The notes: generated from the sequence alone by a model not told the origin. Positions 19,393 through 27,638 are shown, numbered from the stretch's first letter. The stretch: DNA of 64,000 bases from Xenorhabdus yunnanensis (GCF_028598805.1 NZ_JAQRFI010000004.1:1-64000); one strand, 5' to 3'. Numbers and translations are program-made.

Positions 19393-20716
19393 TCGTATTC
19401 TTGCTTTTATAGTGCTCTGCCTTGTATTGAGCATCCCTCTTGGCATCGCCGTCACTTTTACTGGTGAAGTCATGCTGAACTTTGTCTTTTTCTGGCCATT
19501 GTTTATGTCAGCCATCTGGGTTTCAGGGGGGATCTACTTTTGGTTCTATCGGGAAAGACACTGGAAAATTGTTGATAAAGAAGCCCCCCATCTTGAAGGT
19601 GAGCCTCTGATTTCAATTTTAATCCCTTGCTATAACGAAGGGCCAAACGTTCGCGAAACACTGCTGGCAGCATTGAACCAGCGCTATCCCAATATTGAAG
19701 TCATCGCAATCAATGATGGTTCAACTGACAGTACCGCTGATGAACTCAATGCTATGGCAAAACAACATCAAGCCTTGCGAGTGATACACCTGAAACAGAA
19801 TCAGGGAAAAGCCACTGCCCTTCAAGCGGGAGCCGCTGCCGCTAAAAGTGATTATCTGGTTTGCATTGATGGTGATGCCCTGTTGGATCGCGATGCTGCG
19901 GTTTGGTTGGTCAAGCCCATGATTGATCATCCCCGCGTTGGTGCTGTTACCGGCAATCCCCGTATTCGCACACGCTCCACTTTAGTTGGACGTGTTCAGG
20001 TCGGAGAATTCTCTTCCATCATTGGCCTGATCAAACGTACTCAACGGGTTTACGGTCAAGTCTTTACTGTTTCAGGGGTTGTTGCCGCGTTTAACCGCAG
20101 GGCACTCGCTGACGTGGGTTATTGGAGTAATGACATGATCACGGAAGATATTGATGTAAGCTGGAAACTCCAGCTACACCATTGGTCTATCTTTTTCGAA
20201 CCCCGTGCCATTTGTTGGATCCTGATGCCTGAAACCTTGAGGGGACTATGGAAGCAACGATTGCGCTGGGCGCAGGGTGGAGCCGAAGTTTTCCTGAAAA
20301 ACCTACGTAAATTGTGGTCATGGAAATATCGCCGCATGTGGGTATTGTTTGCCGAATTCTGCTGCTCCGTTATTTGGTCATTTACCTTTGCCCTTTCCAT
20401 CATTTTATTTTTTCTCGGAATGCTCATCACATTACCGGAAAACATTCGCGTCTATACACTATTTCCACCCGGATATACAGGATTAGTTCTGGCGGCTACC
20501 TGCCTGATCCAGTTTACTATCAGCTTAGTGATTGAACGACGCTATGAAAAACACGTTGCCTCATCGCTTTTCTGGGTAATTTGGTATCCGATGGTCTATT
20601 GGATGCTAAACCTATTTACGACCTTGGTATCTTTTCCCAAAGTGATGCTCAAAGTTCGCAGAAAACGTGCTCGCTGGGAAAGCCCTGACAGAGGAATAGA
20701 GAGAATCGAATCATGA
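19385..20716 (+). CDS. pgaC: PNAG synthase glycosyltransferase PgaC
   Basis: PgaC (HmsR) is the inner membrane family 2 glycosyltransferase that polymerises UDP-GlcNAc and requires PgaD. Of 443 residues, two N-terminal membrane segments (about 5-25 and 31-54) precede the catalytic domain with DGSTD at 111-115, the metal-binding DGD at 162-164, TEDID at 253-257 and QRLRW at 291-295; further membrane helices follow. All signature residues of processive GT2 enzymes are present. It overlaps pgaB by 8 and pgaD by 4 bases. In E. coli the PgaCD pair is activated by c-di-GMP. Confidence 0.95.
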   Translation: MIDRILAFIVLCLVLSIPLGIAVTFTGEVMLNFVFFWPLFMSAIWVSGGIYFWFYRERHWKIVDKEAPHLEGEPLISILIPCYNEGPNVRETLLAALNQRYPNIEVIAINDGSTDSTADELNAMAKQHQALRVIHLKQNQGKATALQAGAAAAKSDYLVCIDGDALLDRDAAVWLVKPMIDHPRVGAVTGNPRIRTRSTLVGRVQVGEFSSIIGLIKRTQRVYGQVFTVSGVVAAFNRRALADVGYWSNDMITEDIDVSWKLQLHHWSIFFEPRAICWILMPETLRGLWKQRLRWAQGGAEVFLKNLRKLWSWKYRRMWVLFAEFCCSVIWSFTFALSIILFFLGMLITLPENIRVYTLFPPGYTGLVLAATCLIQFTISLVIERRYEKHVASSLFWVIWYPMVYWMLNLFTTLVSFPKVMLKVRRKRARWESPDRGIERIES

Positions 20717-21144
20717 AAGATCCACTGATTTTTACTGAGCAAAGACTATCGCCTCGTTTAATTGACATCCTGTTAACGGTTCTGGCTTGGGTTGGTTTTA
20801 TCTATTTATTCACGATGGGATTATCTCATTTCTCCCATAATGGTCCCAGACCATTTGTTTCAGTATTTACTTCAGCATTTACTTTAGAACCAGGGTCCAT
20901 TGTTCTTTATATTGCCATCGCCATATTTAATGCACTCTTGCTAATTGGCTGGGCAAAATACAATCAACGTCGATTCAGAACCGAACGTCGTCGCCATCGG
21001 CCTGTTTTAACTCATGCTGAAATAGCACAGAGTTTTATTTTGGAAAAAAATTTATTAGACATCTTAAGACAAAGCAAAGTTTCCAGTATCACTTATGACA
21101 ATCATGGACATATAATAAGCATCGATGAAAATACATCAAAATAA
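20713..21144 (+). CDS. pgaD: PNAG synthase accessory subunit PgaD
   Basis: PgaD (HmsS) is the small partner of PgaC, and in E. coli the pair forms a c-di-GMP receptor. The 143-residue protein has two membrane segments (about 17-37 and 60-80) and a short cytoplasmic C-terminal part rich in Arg and Lys ([13 protein letters not shown]). It overlaps the end of pgaC by four bases (ATGA). No obvious terminator follows; the next gene starts 330 bases later. Confidence 0.88.
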   Translation: MKDPLIFTEQRLSPRLIDILLTVLAWVGFIYLFTMGLSHFSHNGPRPFVSVFTSAFTLEPGSIVLYIAIAIFNALLLIGWAKYNQRRFRTERRRHRPVLTHAEIAQSFILEKNLLDILRQSKVSSITYDNHGHIISIDENTSK

Positions 21145-21474
21145 AGATAATAATTATTTATTAAAAATGAAATTATAATAATAAGGTATTAATTTAATTT
21201 GAATAATATTATTTAGTTAGTAAAAGATTTACAACCTATCTCATTCGGTATCATTCTTTGTGCAGTCACAGTAATACACAGTCACAATAATCGTGACAAC
21301 CGTAATTACAGTAGCTGTAGCGACAAAAGTGGCAGCAACGAAAAAAATGATTGTACAAATATCTTGATGAGATAGGTTCTAACTGGGAACAGACTTTACC
21401 AATAACCTCAACATTATTACTTATACCAAACACTATTATTTACACCATATGAAAGACGAATATTGGGACTCGTT
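21145..21474 (+). other. Spacer between pgaD and yfiR
   Basis: An AT-rich half is followed by a less AT-rich part with imperfect CAGTCACA repeats about 16 bases apart near 21256-21295. I see neither a gene nor a clear terminator or promoter. The yfiR group may have its own promoter here or be read through from pgaABCD. Confidence 0.4.
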
Positions 21475-22209
21475 ATGCAACTGATTGAACGGACTCATCA
21501 TCTTTGTAAGCGCTTTGCTTTTAAGCGCACTATTTTTAAGCACATTGCTTTTAGGCATATCGCTTTTAAGCATATTACTTTTAAACGTATTTTTTTCAGG
21601 CAAATTGCTTTCAGACAAATTATTTTTAAACGTTATATTTCCAGATTGTTTATACGGGTATTAATAACCTTATGCTTAATTACTGTAATATATAATTCAG
21701 CAGTAATGGCTATGTCTGACACCAATCAAAAACTAAAACGCGATGAAGAAAATGTTGTGCGGGTAGTTTCTGGGATTCTCAGTTATACACACTGGCCTAC
21801 TACACCGACTACCTTGCGTTTATGTCTGGTTCCACCATCCAATTACATCAACGCTTTAACTCACATTAATAAGATTTCTGAGCACATAGAGATACAAGTA
21901 GAAACTCTGAATTTCAATGTAGAACAACTAGATGCAGAACAACTAGACGTAGAACAAATAATAGAAAGATGTGATGTTATTTACTATGGTCAAGTCGATC
22001 CACAGCTTCAACACCAAGTGATTGACCGGAAAAATGACAAGCCATTGCTTACCATTGCTGAAAATAATCCGAGCTGTGAAATTGGCAGTGCATTCTGTCT
22101 CAACATTAACAGCACTCAGGCAACATTTAGCCTCAACCTTGATATTCTGACGCGCAGCGGCGTACGCGTACATCCGAATGTCCTGCAATTGGCACGCAAG
22201 GTGGAATAA
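21475..22209 (+). CDS. yfiR: YfiR family periplasmic repressor with a basic pentad-repeat extension
   Basis: From about residue 84 on this is a YfiR (HmsC, DUF4154) protein, the periplasmic inhibitor of the diguanylate cyclase YfiN: VVRVVSGILSYTHWP, a paired-cysteine segment NNPSCEIGSAFCLNI and the conserved end SGVRVHPNVLQLARK. I start it at the ATG at 21475 (GGGA six bases before), giving 244 residues. Unusually, residues 13-57 before the signal sequence are eight or nine copies of a five-residue unit such as HIAFK, strongly basic, from a 15-bp repeat. E. coli YfiR has no such part. A later TTG start cannot be excluded. A second repeat encodes VEQLD, AEQLD, VEQII. Confidence 0.85.
   Translation: MQLIERTHHLCKRFAFKRTIFKHIAFRHIAFKHITFKRIFFRQIAFRQIIFKRYISRLFIRVLITLCLITVIYNSAVMAMSDTNQKLKRDEENVVRVVSGILSYTHWPTTPTTLRLCLVPPSNYINALTHINKISEHIEIQVETLNFNVEQLDAEQLDVEQIIERCDVIYYGQVDPQLQHQVIDRKNDKPLLTIAENNPSCEIGSAFCLNINSTQATFSLNLDILTRSGVRVHPNVLQLARKVE
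21511..21645 (+). repeat. Degenerate 15-bp repeat array at the 5' end of yfiR
   Basis: Nine consecutive five-codon units, with consensus (H/R/Q)-I-(A/x)-F-(K/R), occupy 21511-21645; the last is the most diverged. The DNA copies differ at several positions, so the array is older than the perfect duplications elsewhere in the window. All units keep the frame. Confidence 0.85.
21919..21963 (+). repeat. Second 15-bp repeat in yfiR
   Basis: Three in-frame 15-bp units at 21919-21933, 21934-21948 and 21949-21963 encode VEQLD, AEQLD and VEQII. They lie in the middle of the YfiR domain, in a place likely to be a surface loop. Confidence 0.8.
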
Positions 22210-22214
22210 TCTGT

Positions 22215-23477
22215 ATGAAAAGACGTTATTCGCTGATGCTATCACGCCCTACTCTGCGCCAGGCCTTTCACCGGATACATCTGATTATTACTTTTATCAT
22301 ATTATCTGTAGTCGGCTTATTCTTATCTTTACTGGCATTGTTTGCTATGCAGAAGTATGCCGAAAATAACTTAAAACTAATCTCCACGACTATCGCCCAT
22401 ACAGCACAGGCGGCAGTGGTCTTTCAGGACAAAACCGCAGCAAACGAAATATTGGAGATGATTGCTGTTCATGACGGCTTTACAAAAGCTAAGATTTTTG
22501 ATGCCAAGCAACAGGTATTGGCAAGCTGGCAAGCCAGTCAGGAGCCTCGTACCAGCAATTTAAAAAAATTGGTTGAGCGCTGGCTTCTTCCTGAACCCCT
22601 TACCCTGCCCATTTATCACCATCAACAAAAGGTAGGATCAATCTGGTTAATTGGCAACAGCGACCATATCATCAAATTTATTTATCAGGCCTTGTTGGTA
22701 CTATTTGCCTGCCTGCTGTTCAGCGCCGTAATTTCACTTTACCTTTCACTACGCATGCACGATGGCATCGTCAGAGCTTTGCAAAACATTACCGTGGTTG
22801 CCCATGATGTACGACAACGGCGAGCATTTTCACGACGTGTACCTTCCGCGCATATTGCTGAATTACATGAATTAAGCCAAGTATTCAATCATCTGCTGGA
22901 AGAGTTGGAAGAGTGGCAACACCATCTGCAAACAGAAAAAGCCGTTTTAACCTGGCAGGCGCAACATGATTCCCTGACAGGTTTGCCAAACCGGGCAACT
23001 TTTGAACGGGTTCTTTCAACCGTCATGAACGATAAATTCATGTGCCAAAGCACAGCGATATTATTTATTGATGGTAACAGGCTGAAATATGTCAACGATG
23101 TTCATGGGCATGCTGCCGGCGATCATGTTCTTGCCACCATCGCTGCCACCTTAAAAAGAAGAGTAAGAAAAACAGATACCGTTGCCCGGCTTGGTGGAGA
23201 TGAATTCGCTATCCTATTACCTTCTGCCAATTTAGAAGATGCAGAGCGTGTGGCGAAAAATATCATCCATACCATGGATACCCCCATTATCCTTCCCAAC
23301 GGTCAACATCTACGCATCACACTCAGCATTGGCATCGCCTTATCCAACGGTGACCTGACGGCAGAGCAACTACTCTCTGAAGCTGATGCGGCGATGTATC
23401 ACATTAAACAACGAGGCGGCGGCTGGCATTCCGCTGATACAACAAAACTAAACTACCTATCAAGGAACTCACTATGA
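22215..23477 (+). CDS. yfiN: Diguanylate cyclase YfiN (DgcN/HmsD type)
   Basis: This inner membrane enzyme makes c-di-GMP. The 420 residues comprise a membrane helix at about 23-45, a periplasmic sensor domain to about 150 (the surface held by YfiR), a second helix at about 155-178, a HAMP linker, and a GGDEF domain from about 245. The active site GGDEF is intact at 327-331. The product-inhibition motif RxxD is also present (RKTD, 318-321, five residues upstream). It is five bases after yfiR and overlaps yfiB by four. In Yersinia pestis the equivalent HmsCDE system controls Hms polysaccharide through c-di-GMP. Confidence 0.92.
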   Translation: MKRRYSLMLSRPTLRQAFHRIHLIITFIILSVVGLFLSLLALFAMQKYAENNLKLISTTIAHTAQAAVVFQDKTAANEILEMIAVHDGFTKAKIFDAKQQVLASWQASQEPRTSNLKKLVERWLLPEPLTLPIYHHQQKVGSIWLIGNSDHIIKFIYQALLVLFACLLFSAVISLYLSLRMHDGIVRALQNITVVAHDVRQRRAFSRRVPSAHIAELHELSQVFNHLLEELEEWQHHLQTEKAVLTWQAQHDSLTGLPNRATFERVLSTVMNDKFMCQSTAILFIDGNRLKYVNDVHGHAAGDHVLATIAATLKRRVRKTDTVARLGGDEFAILLPSANLEDAERVAKNIIHTMDTPIILPNGQHLRITLSIGIALSNGDLTAEQLLSEADAAMYHIKQRGGGWHSADTTKLNYLSRNSL

Positions 23478-23959
23478 GTAAAAATCGTTATTTTTTATTT
23501 ATCTGTGCATTTATTGGTGCACTTTTTCTCAGCGGCTGCCAGAACAAAGACGCACTGACAGCCGCACAAATCACCGCACTTAAACAGCAAGGGTTTCAGC
23601 AAACCAATGAAGGCTGGCTATTTGGTATGTCAGAAAAGGTCTTGTTTGGTAATAACCAATTTCACTTGCGTCCAGAAGGCGAAGCAAAATTAAAAGAACT
23701 CGCAAGTGCTTTATCCAAAATTGGCATCCACCATGCACGTCTTGATGGTCATACCGACAACTACGGAGAAGTGAACTACAACCATCAATTATCTTTGAAA
23801 CGAGCCAACACAGTTGCAGATGCGCTAACGCAGGGAGGTATGCAGCGTACTAATCTGACAACCCGTGGATTAGGACCAAGCCAACCTATCGCCGATAACC
23901 GAAACTCAAAAGGCCGAGCGGAAAACCGCCGCGTTGCCATTGTTATAACCGCGCCATAA
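23474..23959 (+). CDS. yfiB: YfiB OmpA-like outer membrane lipoprotein
   Basis: YfiB (HmsE) is an outer membrane lipoprotein that can capture YfiR and so release YfiN. The 161-residue protein has a signal peptide with a lipobox ending LFLSGC (Cys at 22) and a C-terminal OmpA/MotB peptidoglycan-binding domain with LDGHTDNYGE and LSLKRANTVADAL, ending in the typical NRRVAIVI. The start overlaps the yfiN stop by four bases, so the three genes form one translation-coupled operon. Confidence 0.92.
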   Translation: MSKNRYFLFICAFIGALFLSGCQNKDALTAAQITALKQQGFQQTNEGWLFGMSEKVLFGNNQFHLRPEGEAKLKELASALSKIGIHHARLDGHTDNYGEVNYNHQLSLKRANTVADALTQGGMQRTNLTTRGLGPSQPIADNRNSKGRAENRRVAIVITAP

Positions 23960-24316
23960 TAGCCCTGTAATAGCAATACAATGAAGTTAACGAACTGGAT
24001 TTAATGCACCACTATTTATTGGTGGTAACCTTATTAGTGGTAACCCGATAATATACTGATATAAATCAAATAATAGTTTTGCCATGGATGGCAACAATAT
24101 TCGTTTATTTTGATCAGTACCACCAATTACGAAATTTTTTATTCAAATCATGCCGTATAGCTATATAGCTATTTCCCGTTGCTAAACTCTTCCTGTAACA
24201 TAGCCGAGATTATTTATTACAAAAAACTTCTTTTTTTGTAAAAAAAAGTTAATAACTTTTTGCACATTTAGATAACAAGTCTACTGTTAAGTAATGAGCT
24301 TTATCAAAAAGGAGAA
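23960..24316 (+). other. Spacer between yfiB and the EAL gene
   Basis: It contains a 15-bp tandem duplication (24016-24030 and 24031-24045, 14 of 15 identical) and, near 24225-24250, an imperfect A/T hairpin. A GGAG ribosome binding site for the EAL gene is at its end. No gene is visible. Confidence 0.5.
24016..24045 (+). repeat. 15-bp tandem duplication after yfiB
   Basis: The 15-mers TTATTGGTGGTAACC and TTATTAGTGGTAACC lie directly next to each other. They are non-coding and match in length the duplications found inside nearby genes. Confidence 0.85.
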
Positions 24317-25291
24317 ATGATGGGGCTGAATCTGAAATCATCCCGATCTCTGTATCGGATGTTTGTGATGTTATTCATCACCATTACTATCAACACAGGA
24401 TTTATATTCTGGAGATTATTTTCCAATTATCAGGATAATATCCAGCAAGATGTAGAATTAGAACGTGTATTTATTCCACTGTTTCTACTGACTCTCATAT
24501 CTGCGGTGTTTCTTTATAAATACACCAAAACCATCATTATCCCAGAATATCGTCTGAAAAAAGCGATTAAAAACAAGCAATTCGTTCCCTACATACAACC
24601 AATTATTTGTAGTAAAAACAATGTAATTATCGGATGTGAAATCCTTGTTCGCTGGCAACACCCAGCTCATGGTCTATTGACACCAGCTAAATTTATCGCA
24701 CAAATTGAAAAATCAGATCTTATTATTCCCTTAACTCATAACCTAATCACCCAAGTACGAGATTACTTTGCGCCTATTGCCCATCAGTTACCCACACATT
24801 TCCATTTTAATTTCAATATCAGCCCAAGACATTATAAAGACACCCGTTTAGTTGATGACTGCCAAAATTTTCTTAAATCATTTCCAAAAGACTCCGTCAA
24901 ACTAATTTTGGAAATTACCGAATATGAATTATTGGAGCCAGATGAACATACAATTAGTTTATTCGATAAGTTGGATAAATTAGGCGTATTAATCGCCCTG
25001 GATGACTTTGGCACGGGTTACTCTAATTACAATTATTTACAAAAATTTAATGTTAACTTAGTAAAAATAGGACATAACTTTGTTAGCAAAATGGGTACCA
25101 ATATGATTTCAAAACATATTGTAGAAAATATTATTGATCTTGCTCTACGATTGCATTTGGAAATTGTGGCAGAAGGGATTGAAAATCGGGCACAAGTCAA
25201 TCAGCTAAAAAACTATTCTGTCGATTATTTGCAGGGGTATTACTTTGACCGCCCAATGCCATTGGAAGAATTTGTGAAGAAATGGTTGTGA
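24317..25291 (+). CDS. Membrane EAL-domain c-di-GMP phosphodiesterase
   Basis: The 324-residue protein has two N-terminal membrane helices (about 14-33 and 51-68) with a very short periplasmic loop, then an EAL domain. The signature is EIL at 108-110. The other catalytic and metal residues are present: N167, E199, D229-D230 in LDDFGTG, K250, E286 in AEGIE and Q306 in QGY. The Asp that normally follows the Lys (KID) is Gly here (KIG). Activity is likely but could be reduced. It follows the pga and yfiRNB genes and, like Yersinia HmsP, would lower c-di-GMP and restrain the polysaccharide. Its start has a good GGAG. Confidence 0.88.
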   Translation: MMGLNLKSSRSLYRMFVMLFITITINTGFIFWRLFSNYQDNIQQDVELERVFIPLFLLTLISAVFLYKYTKTIIIPEYRLKKAIKNKQFVPYIQPIICSKNNVIIGCEILVRWQHPAHGLLTPAKFIAQIEKSDLIIPLTHNLITQVRDYFAPIAHQLPTHFHFNFNISPRHYKDTRLVDDCQNFLKSFPKDSVKLILEITEYELLEPDEHTISLFDKLDKLGVLIALDDFGTGYSNYNYLQKFNVNLVKIGHNFVSKMGTNMISKHIVENIIDLALRLHLEIVAEGIENRAQVNQLKNYSVDYLQGYYFDRPMPLEEFVKKWL

Positions 25292-25370
25292 TGAATAATT
25301 TATCTTCCCCTGCAAGAATGTTTATAGATTGTTACTATAGTGACATTTTTTAGCATATTTTAGTTATTAG

Positions 25371-25386
25371 TGACACTATTATGTCA
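25371..25386. promoter_or_regulatory. Operator-like palindrome at the end of the hipA remnant
   Basis: TGACA-N6-TGTCA forms an inverted repeat overlapping the stop codon of the hipA fragment. Its reverse complement shares the ten-base core CATAATAGTG with the palindrome upstream of hipB at 26055-26070. A further ACTATAGTGACA lies at 25334-25345. Confidence 0.4.
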
Positions 25387-25713
25387 TTTTTTTAGTTCCG
25401 ACCATTTATGTTCTATATGCTGATCAATGGTAGCCACTATTGATTTATCAATTCCCAACTCATTAGCAATTAATTGAAAACGGCGAGTTTCATCATAAAT
25501 ATCTTCAAGCATATCCATCAAAGGAGCCACACTGGAGAACCCCGCCTGTCCTGCCAATTGAGCCAATGCTACAGAGGTAATTGCCTTGCCATTACCATTA
25601 AACGAAGTCATATGTTCGTTATAAGGTGACGGCATATACACCACATCATAAAATGGAGAAAGTCGCCAATTGTCAGCATCATCGGCCAAAAAAGCAAAGT
25701 TTCCTTTTGACAT
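25384..25713 (-). pseudogene. hipA: C-terminal remnant of a HipA-type kinase toxin
   Basis: The 109 residues match only the last quarter of a HipA Ser/Thr kinase: GNFAFLADDADNWRLSPFYD corresponds to the segment just after the catalytic Asp/Asn motif, and the rest is the helical C-terminus. Full HipA proteins have about 430 residues. The N-terminal subdomain, ATP-binding loop and catalytic Asp are missing, so it cannot be an active kinase. It sits 11 bases after hipB, in the normal hipB-hipA order, which suggests an internal deletion of hipA with the antitoxin kept. An alternative is an independent small protein reusing the C-terminal fold. Confidence 0.75.
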
Positions 25714-25724
25714 TCAATGGAGTA

Positions 25725-26000
25725 TTAAGCATTTTTCAGCACCTCGGCGATTGTGGTTGGTTCTCGCTTACGTTCTTTGGTAAGTTCATGCAATGGATGT
25801 AACTCCCCCATCGCTTCCAATAACATAAGAAACTGTCGTAATGAGATATTGCCTGTACGCTCAAATTTCCTGATGGTGCTATAAGGTACGCCCGAACGAT
25901 CGGCTAAGTTTTCGACAGATATTTTTTGTTGTTTACGTTGCCGCTTGATAAAGTCTTTTAATTCATGTTGCACATCATAGGCGGTATAGAGAGAAAACAT
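25725..26000 (-). CDS. hipB: HipB-type antitoxin, XRE helix-turn-helix
   Basis: A small DNA-binding protein of 91 residues from the ATG at 26000, which has AGGAG eight bases before it; the longer frame to 26060 would add an unlikely hydrophobic leader. The helix-turn-helix is clear (ISVENLADRSGVPYSTIRKFERTGNISLRQFLMLL in sequence, residues about 26-60), followed by a Lys/Arg-rich tail. HipB antitoxins bind and neutralise HipA and repress their own operon. Here only a HipA remnant follows, so this may be an orphan regulator. A palindrome with matching half-sites lies upstream. Confidence 0.8.
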   Translation of the reverse strand: MFSLYTAYDVQHELKDFIKRQRKQQKISVENLADRSGVPYSTIRKFERTGNISLRQFLMLLEAMGELHPLHELTKERKREPTTIAEVLKNA

Positions 26001-26054
26001 TAGCATCACTCCTGTTACTATTATAACAATAATCCAGTGATTATAACGCAATTT

Positions 26055-26070
26055 TGTCATAATAGTGACA
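26055..26070. promoter_or_regulatory. Candidate HipB operator
   Basis: TGTCA-N6-TGACA is an inverted repeat 55 bases upstream of the hipB start. It shares the core CATAATAGTG with the palindrome at 25371-25386, so the same protein may bind both. The E. coli HipB operator is different (TATCC-N8-GGATA). The link to this HipB is inference from position. Confidence 0.45.
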
Positions 26071-26153
26071 ATTACCGTTTTCCATACGCCACTCCTTTAT
26101 GATTCTCGTTATTTTATCCGCAATATCCTCACCAGGATTTGATGAGTAACAAA

Positions 26154-26618
26154 TCAAACATAATGCACTGTTTTATTTGAAATCCTAGACTTACCAAGCT
26201 CATTCAGTAAAACGGGTAGTTTATGCAGAAATACATAACCGTCATGTTGAAACTCAATCAGAACCTTATTTAGAGGAGATATAAAAAATGTATCACCATC
26301 AAAAAAACAACTAGAGTTCAATTTGAAATAATCCCCAACAAAATTATCAATGTTATTTACATCCATTAAATAAACTTTATCTTTTGTATAAGAATCTTCA
26401 TTAATGATAAAAACATCGTTAGAAATGTATTCTTTGAAGTTGATGAATTCTAATATTTCAGAATCATCCATTCTATCCCAACCCTCTATCTTGCTTAAAA
26501 ATTCAAATCTACTTTCTTGTGCAAACCCAACATAATTTAATAATATCAGCTCCCCACCAATAATAGGATGCAATATTAAATCAGCTTTATCCATAGTGTA
26601 TTTTTTATAGCTTTCCAT
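26154..26618 (-). CDS. Hypothetical acidic protein, possible immunity protein
   Basis: I do not recognise this 154-residue protein. It has no signal peptide or membrane helix, is acidic and rich in Asp, Phe and Ile, and looks like a soluble alpha/beta protein. An AGAGA sequence before the ATG is a weak ribosome binding site. It lies 47 bases after the CPCC gene and downstream of the PAAR gene in the same direction. Acidic small proteins in such places are often immunity proteins against secreted toxins, but no toxin is present here. The assignment is positional only. Confidence 0.6.
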   Translation of the reverse strand: MESYKKYTMDKADLILHPIIGGELILLNYVGFAQESRFEFLSKIEGWDRMDDSEILEFINFKEYISNDVFIINEDSYTKDKVYLMDVNNIDNFVGDYFKLNSSCFFDGDTFFISPLNKVLIEFQHDGYVFLHKLPVLLNELGKSRISNKTVHYV

Positions 26619-26665
26619 ACTATTTCTCTTTGATATATTAATATACTGATAAACAGTACATAAAA

Positions 26666-26860
26666 TTATTCAATCTTTCTACCTTGTTTAAAGGCTTTTT
26701 TGGCTTCATTTAAGCTCATAGAATTGGCCTCTCCAGAACAATCAGCATCCTGAGCTTGAATAGGATCATCTTCCCATTTACAAATAGGACAAATATTATA
26801 TTCACCTATAAACTCGAAAGGAGTATTATTACAACATGGATAAGGGTATTTTAATTCCAT
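26666..26860 (-). CDS. CPCC-family cysteine-rich protein
   Basis: This 64-residue protein has the features of the Cys_rich_CPCC family: YPCCN near the N-terminus (variant of CPCC), CPICKWEDD with the second cysteine pair, and the conserved end ANSMSLNEAKKAFKQ. Two C-x-C pairs suggest a small zinc ribbon. The function of the family is not known to me; its members are often found among toxin-immunity genes. It is flanked by the PAAR gene and the unknown acidic gene in the same direction. Confidence 0.75.
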   Translation of the reverse strand: MELKYPYPCCNNTPFEFIGEYNICPICKWEDDPIQAQDADCSGEANSMSLNEAKKAFKQGRKIE

Positions 26861-26925
26861 TTATAGTTGCTATGAAATAAGATTAGCTACATATATTTTA
26901 TTTCTATATTTATCATAAAATAAAT

Positions 26926-27201
26926 CTATTTTTGGTAACTATCAGGTATAGAATGGATAAGGCCAGCATTACAAGGACAAGTAGTCCGGCTATCCAAAGT
27001 CCCGGCTAATTTTGTTCCTTTATCCAAAAAAGAACCAACCCCACCCACAATGGCATAATTACCTGAGTATCTGCCACAAGTCACCGTGGAACCTTCAACT
27101 GCGGCTTGTTTTCCATAAAATTTAATGTTACTGGTTCCTGTTAAAATAGCCCCGTTACACGTTGTTTTATCTCCAACTGTCAAAAAATTTCCTTTTGCCA
27201 T
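26926..27201 (-). CDS. PAAR-domain protein, type VI secretion spike tip
   Basis: The 91-residue protein consists of a PAAR domain only: GDKTTCNGAILTGTSN, AAVEGSTVTCG, YAIVGGVGSFLDKGTKLAG and a C-terminal TTCPCNAGLIHS, the glycine/cysteine pattern of the zinc-tipped cone that sits on VgrG. PAAR proteins sharpen the type VI spike and carry or recruit effectors. This one has no fused toxin domain and no vgrG, hcp or sheath gene nearby, so it would work with a secretion system encoded elsewhere. AGAGAA precedes the ATG. Confidence 0.8.
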   Translation of the reverse strand: MAKGNFLTVGDKTTCNGAILTGTSNIKFYGKQAAVEGSTVTCGRYSGNYAIVGGVGSFLDKGTKLAGTLDSRTTCPCNAGLIHSIPDSYQK

Positions 27202-27638
27202 TTTATTTTCTCTCGTTTTAGATTCAATTTTTAGTGAAATAGCTGATCACAGTTTAATTCAACATCTAAATAATTTAGTCAGCGTTCTGATTTGCGGATT
27301 ATTTATTGTACACTCTATCGACTAAAAGTATCAACCTAAGTAATCACCTTTGATGAAAAGAACACAGAATAATATATTGATTTTATCGGTTCATAACAGT
27401 TCATATTGGACTCTAGATACTTCTATCAGTTTTCCATAATCCACCATTTCCTCTAACAAATCATGAATCTTATTTTCATCTAACTCAAGGTCATCGTTTT
27501 CTAAATATTGCAACAAATACCATATTTCAATCATTCAACTCACGGCTATTTTATTAAAAAAACACACACCTATATTATATTCAATAAATCTATTTATCTT
27601 ACTTTTCTTAATATAATAGACATTATCTTGCCCTAAAT
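27202..27638. other. Spacer between PAAR and the PTS operon
   Basis: AT-rich region with one small minus-strand ORF (27391-27534) of uncertain status. Nothing else is recognisable; no strong terminator for the PTS operon was seen. Confidence 0.4.
27391..27534 (-). CDS. Small hypothetical ORF, 47 residues
   Basis: A 47-codon ORF reads MIEIWYLLQYLENDDLELDE and continues with an acidic helical sequence to a TGA at 27391. A weak GTGAG lies before the ATG. Its Glu/Asp-rich composition and amphipathic pattern look like real protein rather than chance, possibly the remnant or full length of a small immunity-like protein lying upstream of PAAR. No family is recognised. Confidence 0.4.
   Translation of the reverse strand: MIEIWYLLQYLENDDLELDENKIHDLLEEMVDYGKLIEVSRVQYELL

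Noticed and set aside
21436..21618. Antisense ORF opposite yfiR with pentad repeats
   Set aside because: It is the shadow of the 15-bp repeat read on the other strand; a repeat whose period is a multiple of three stays open in several frames.
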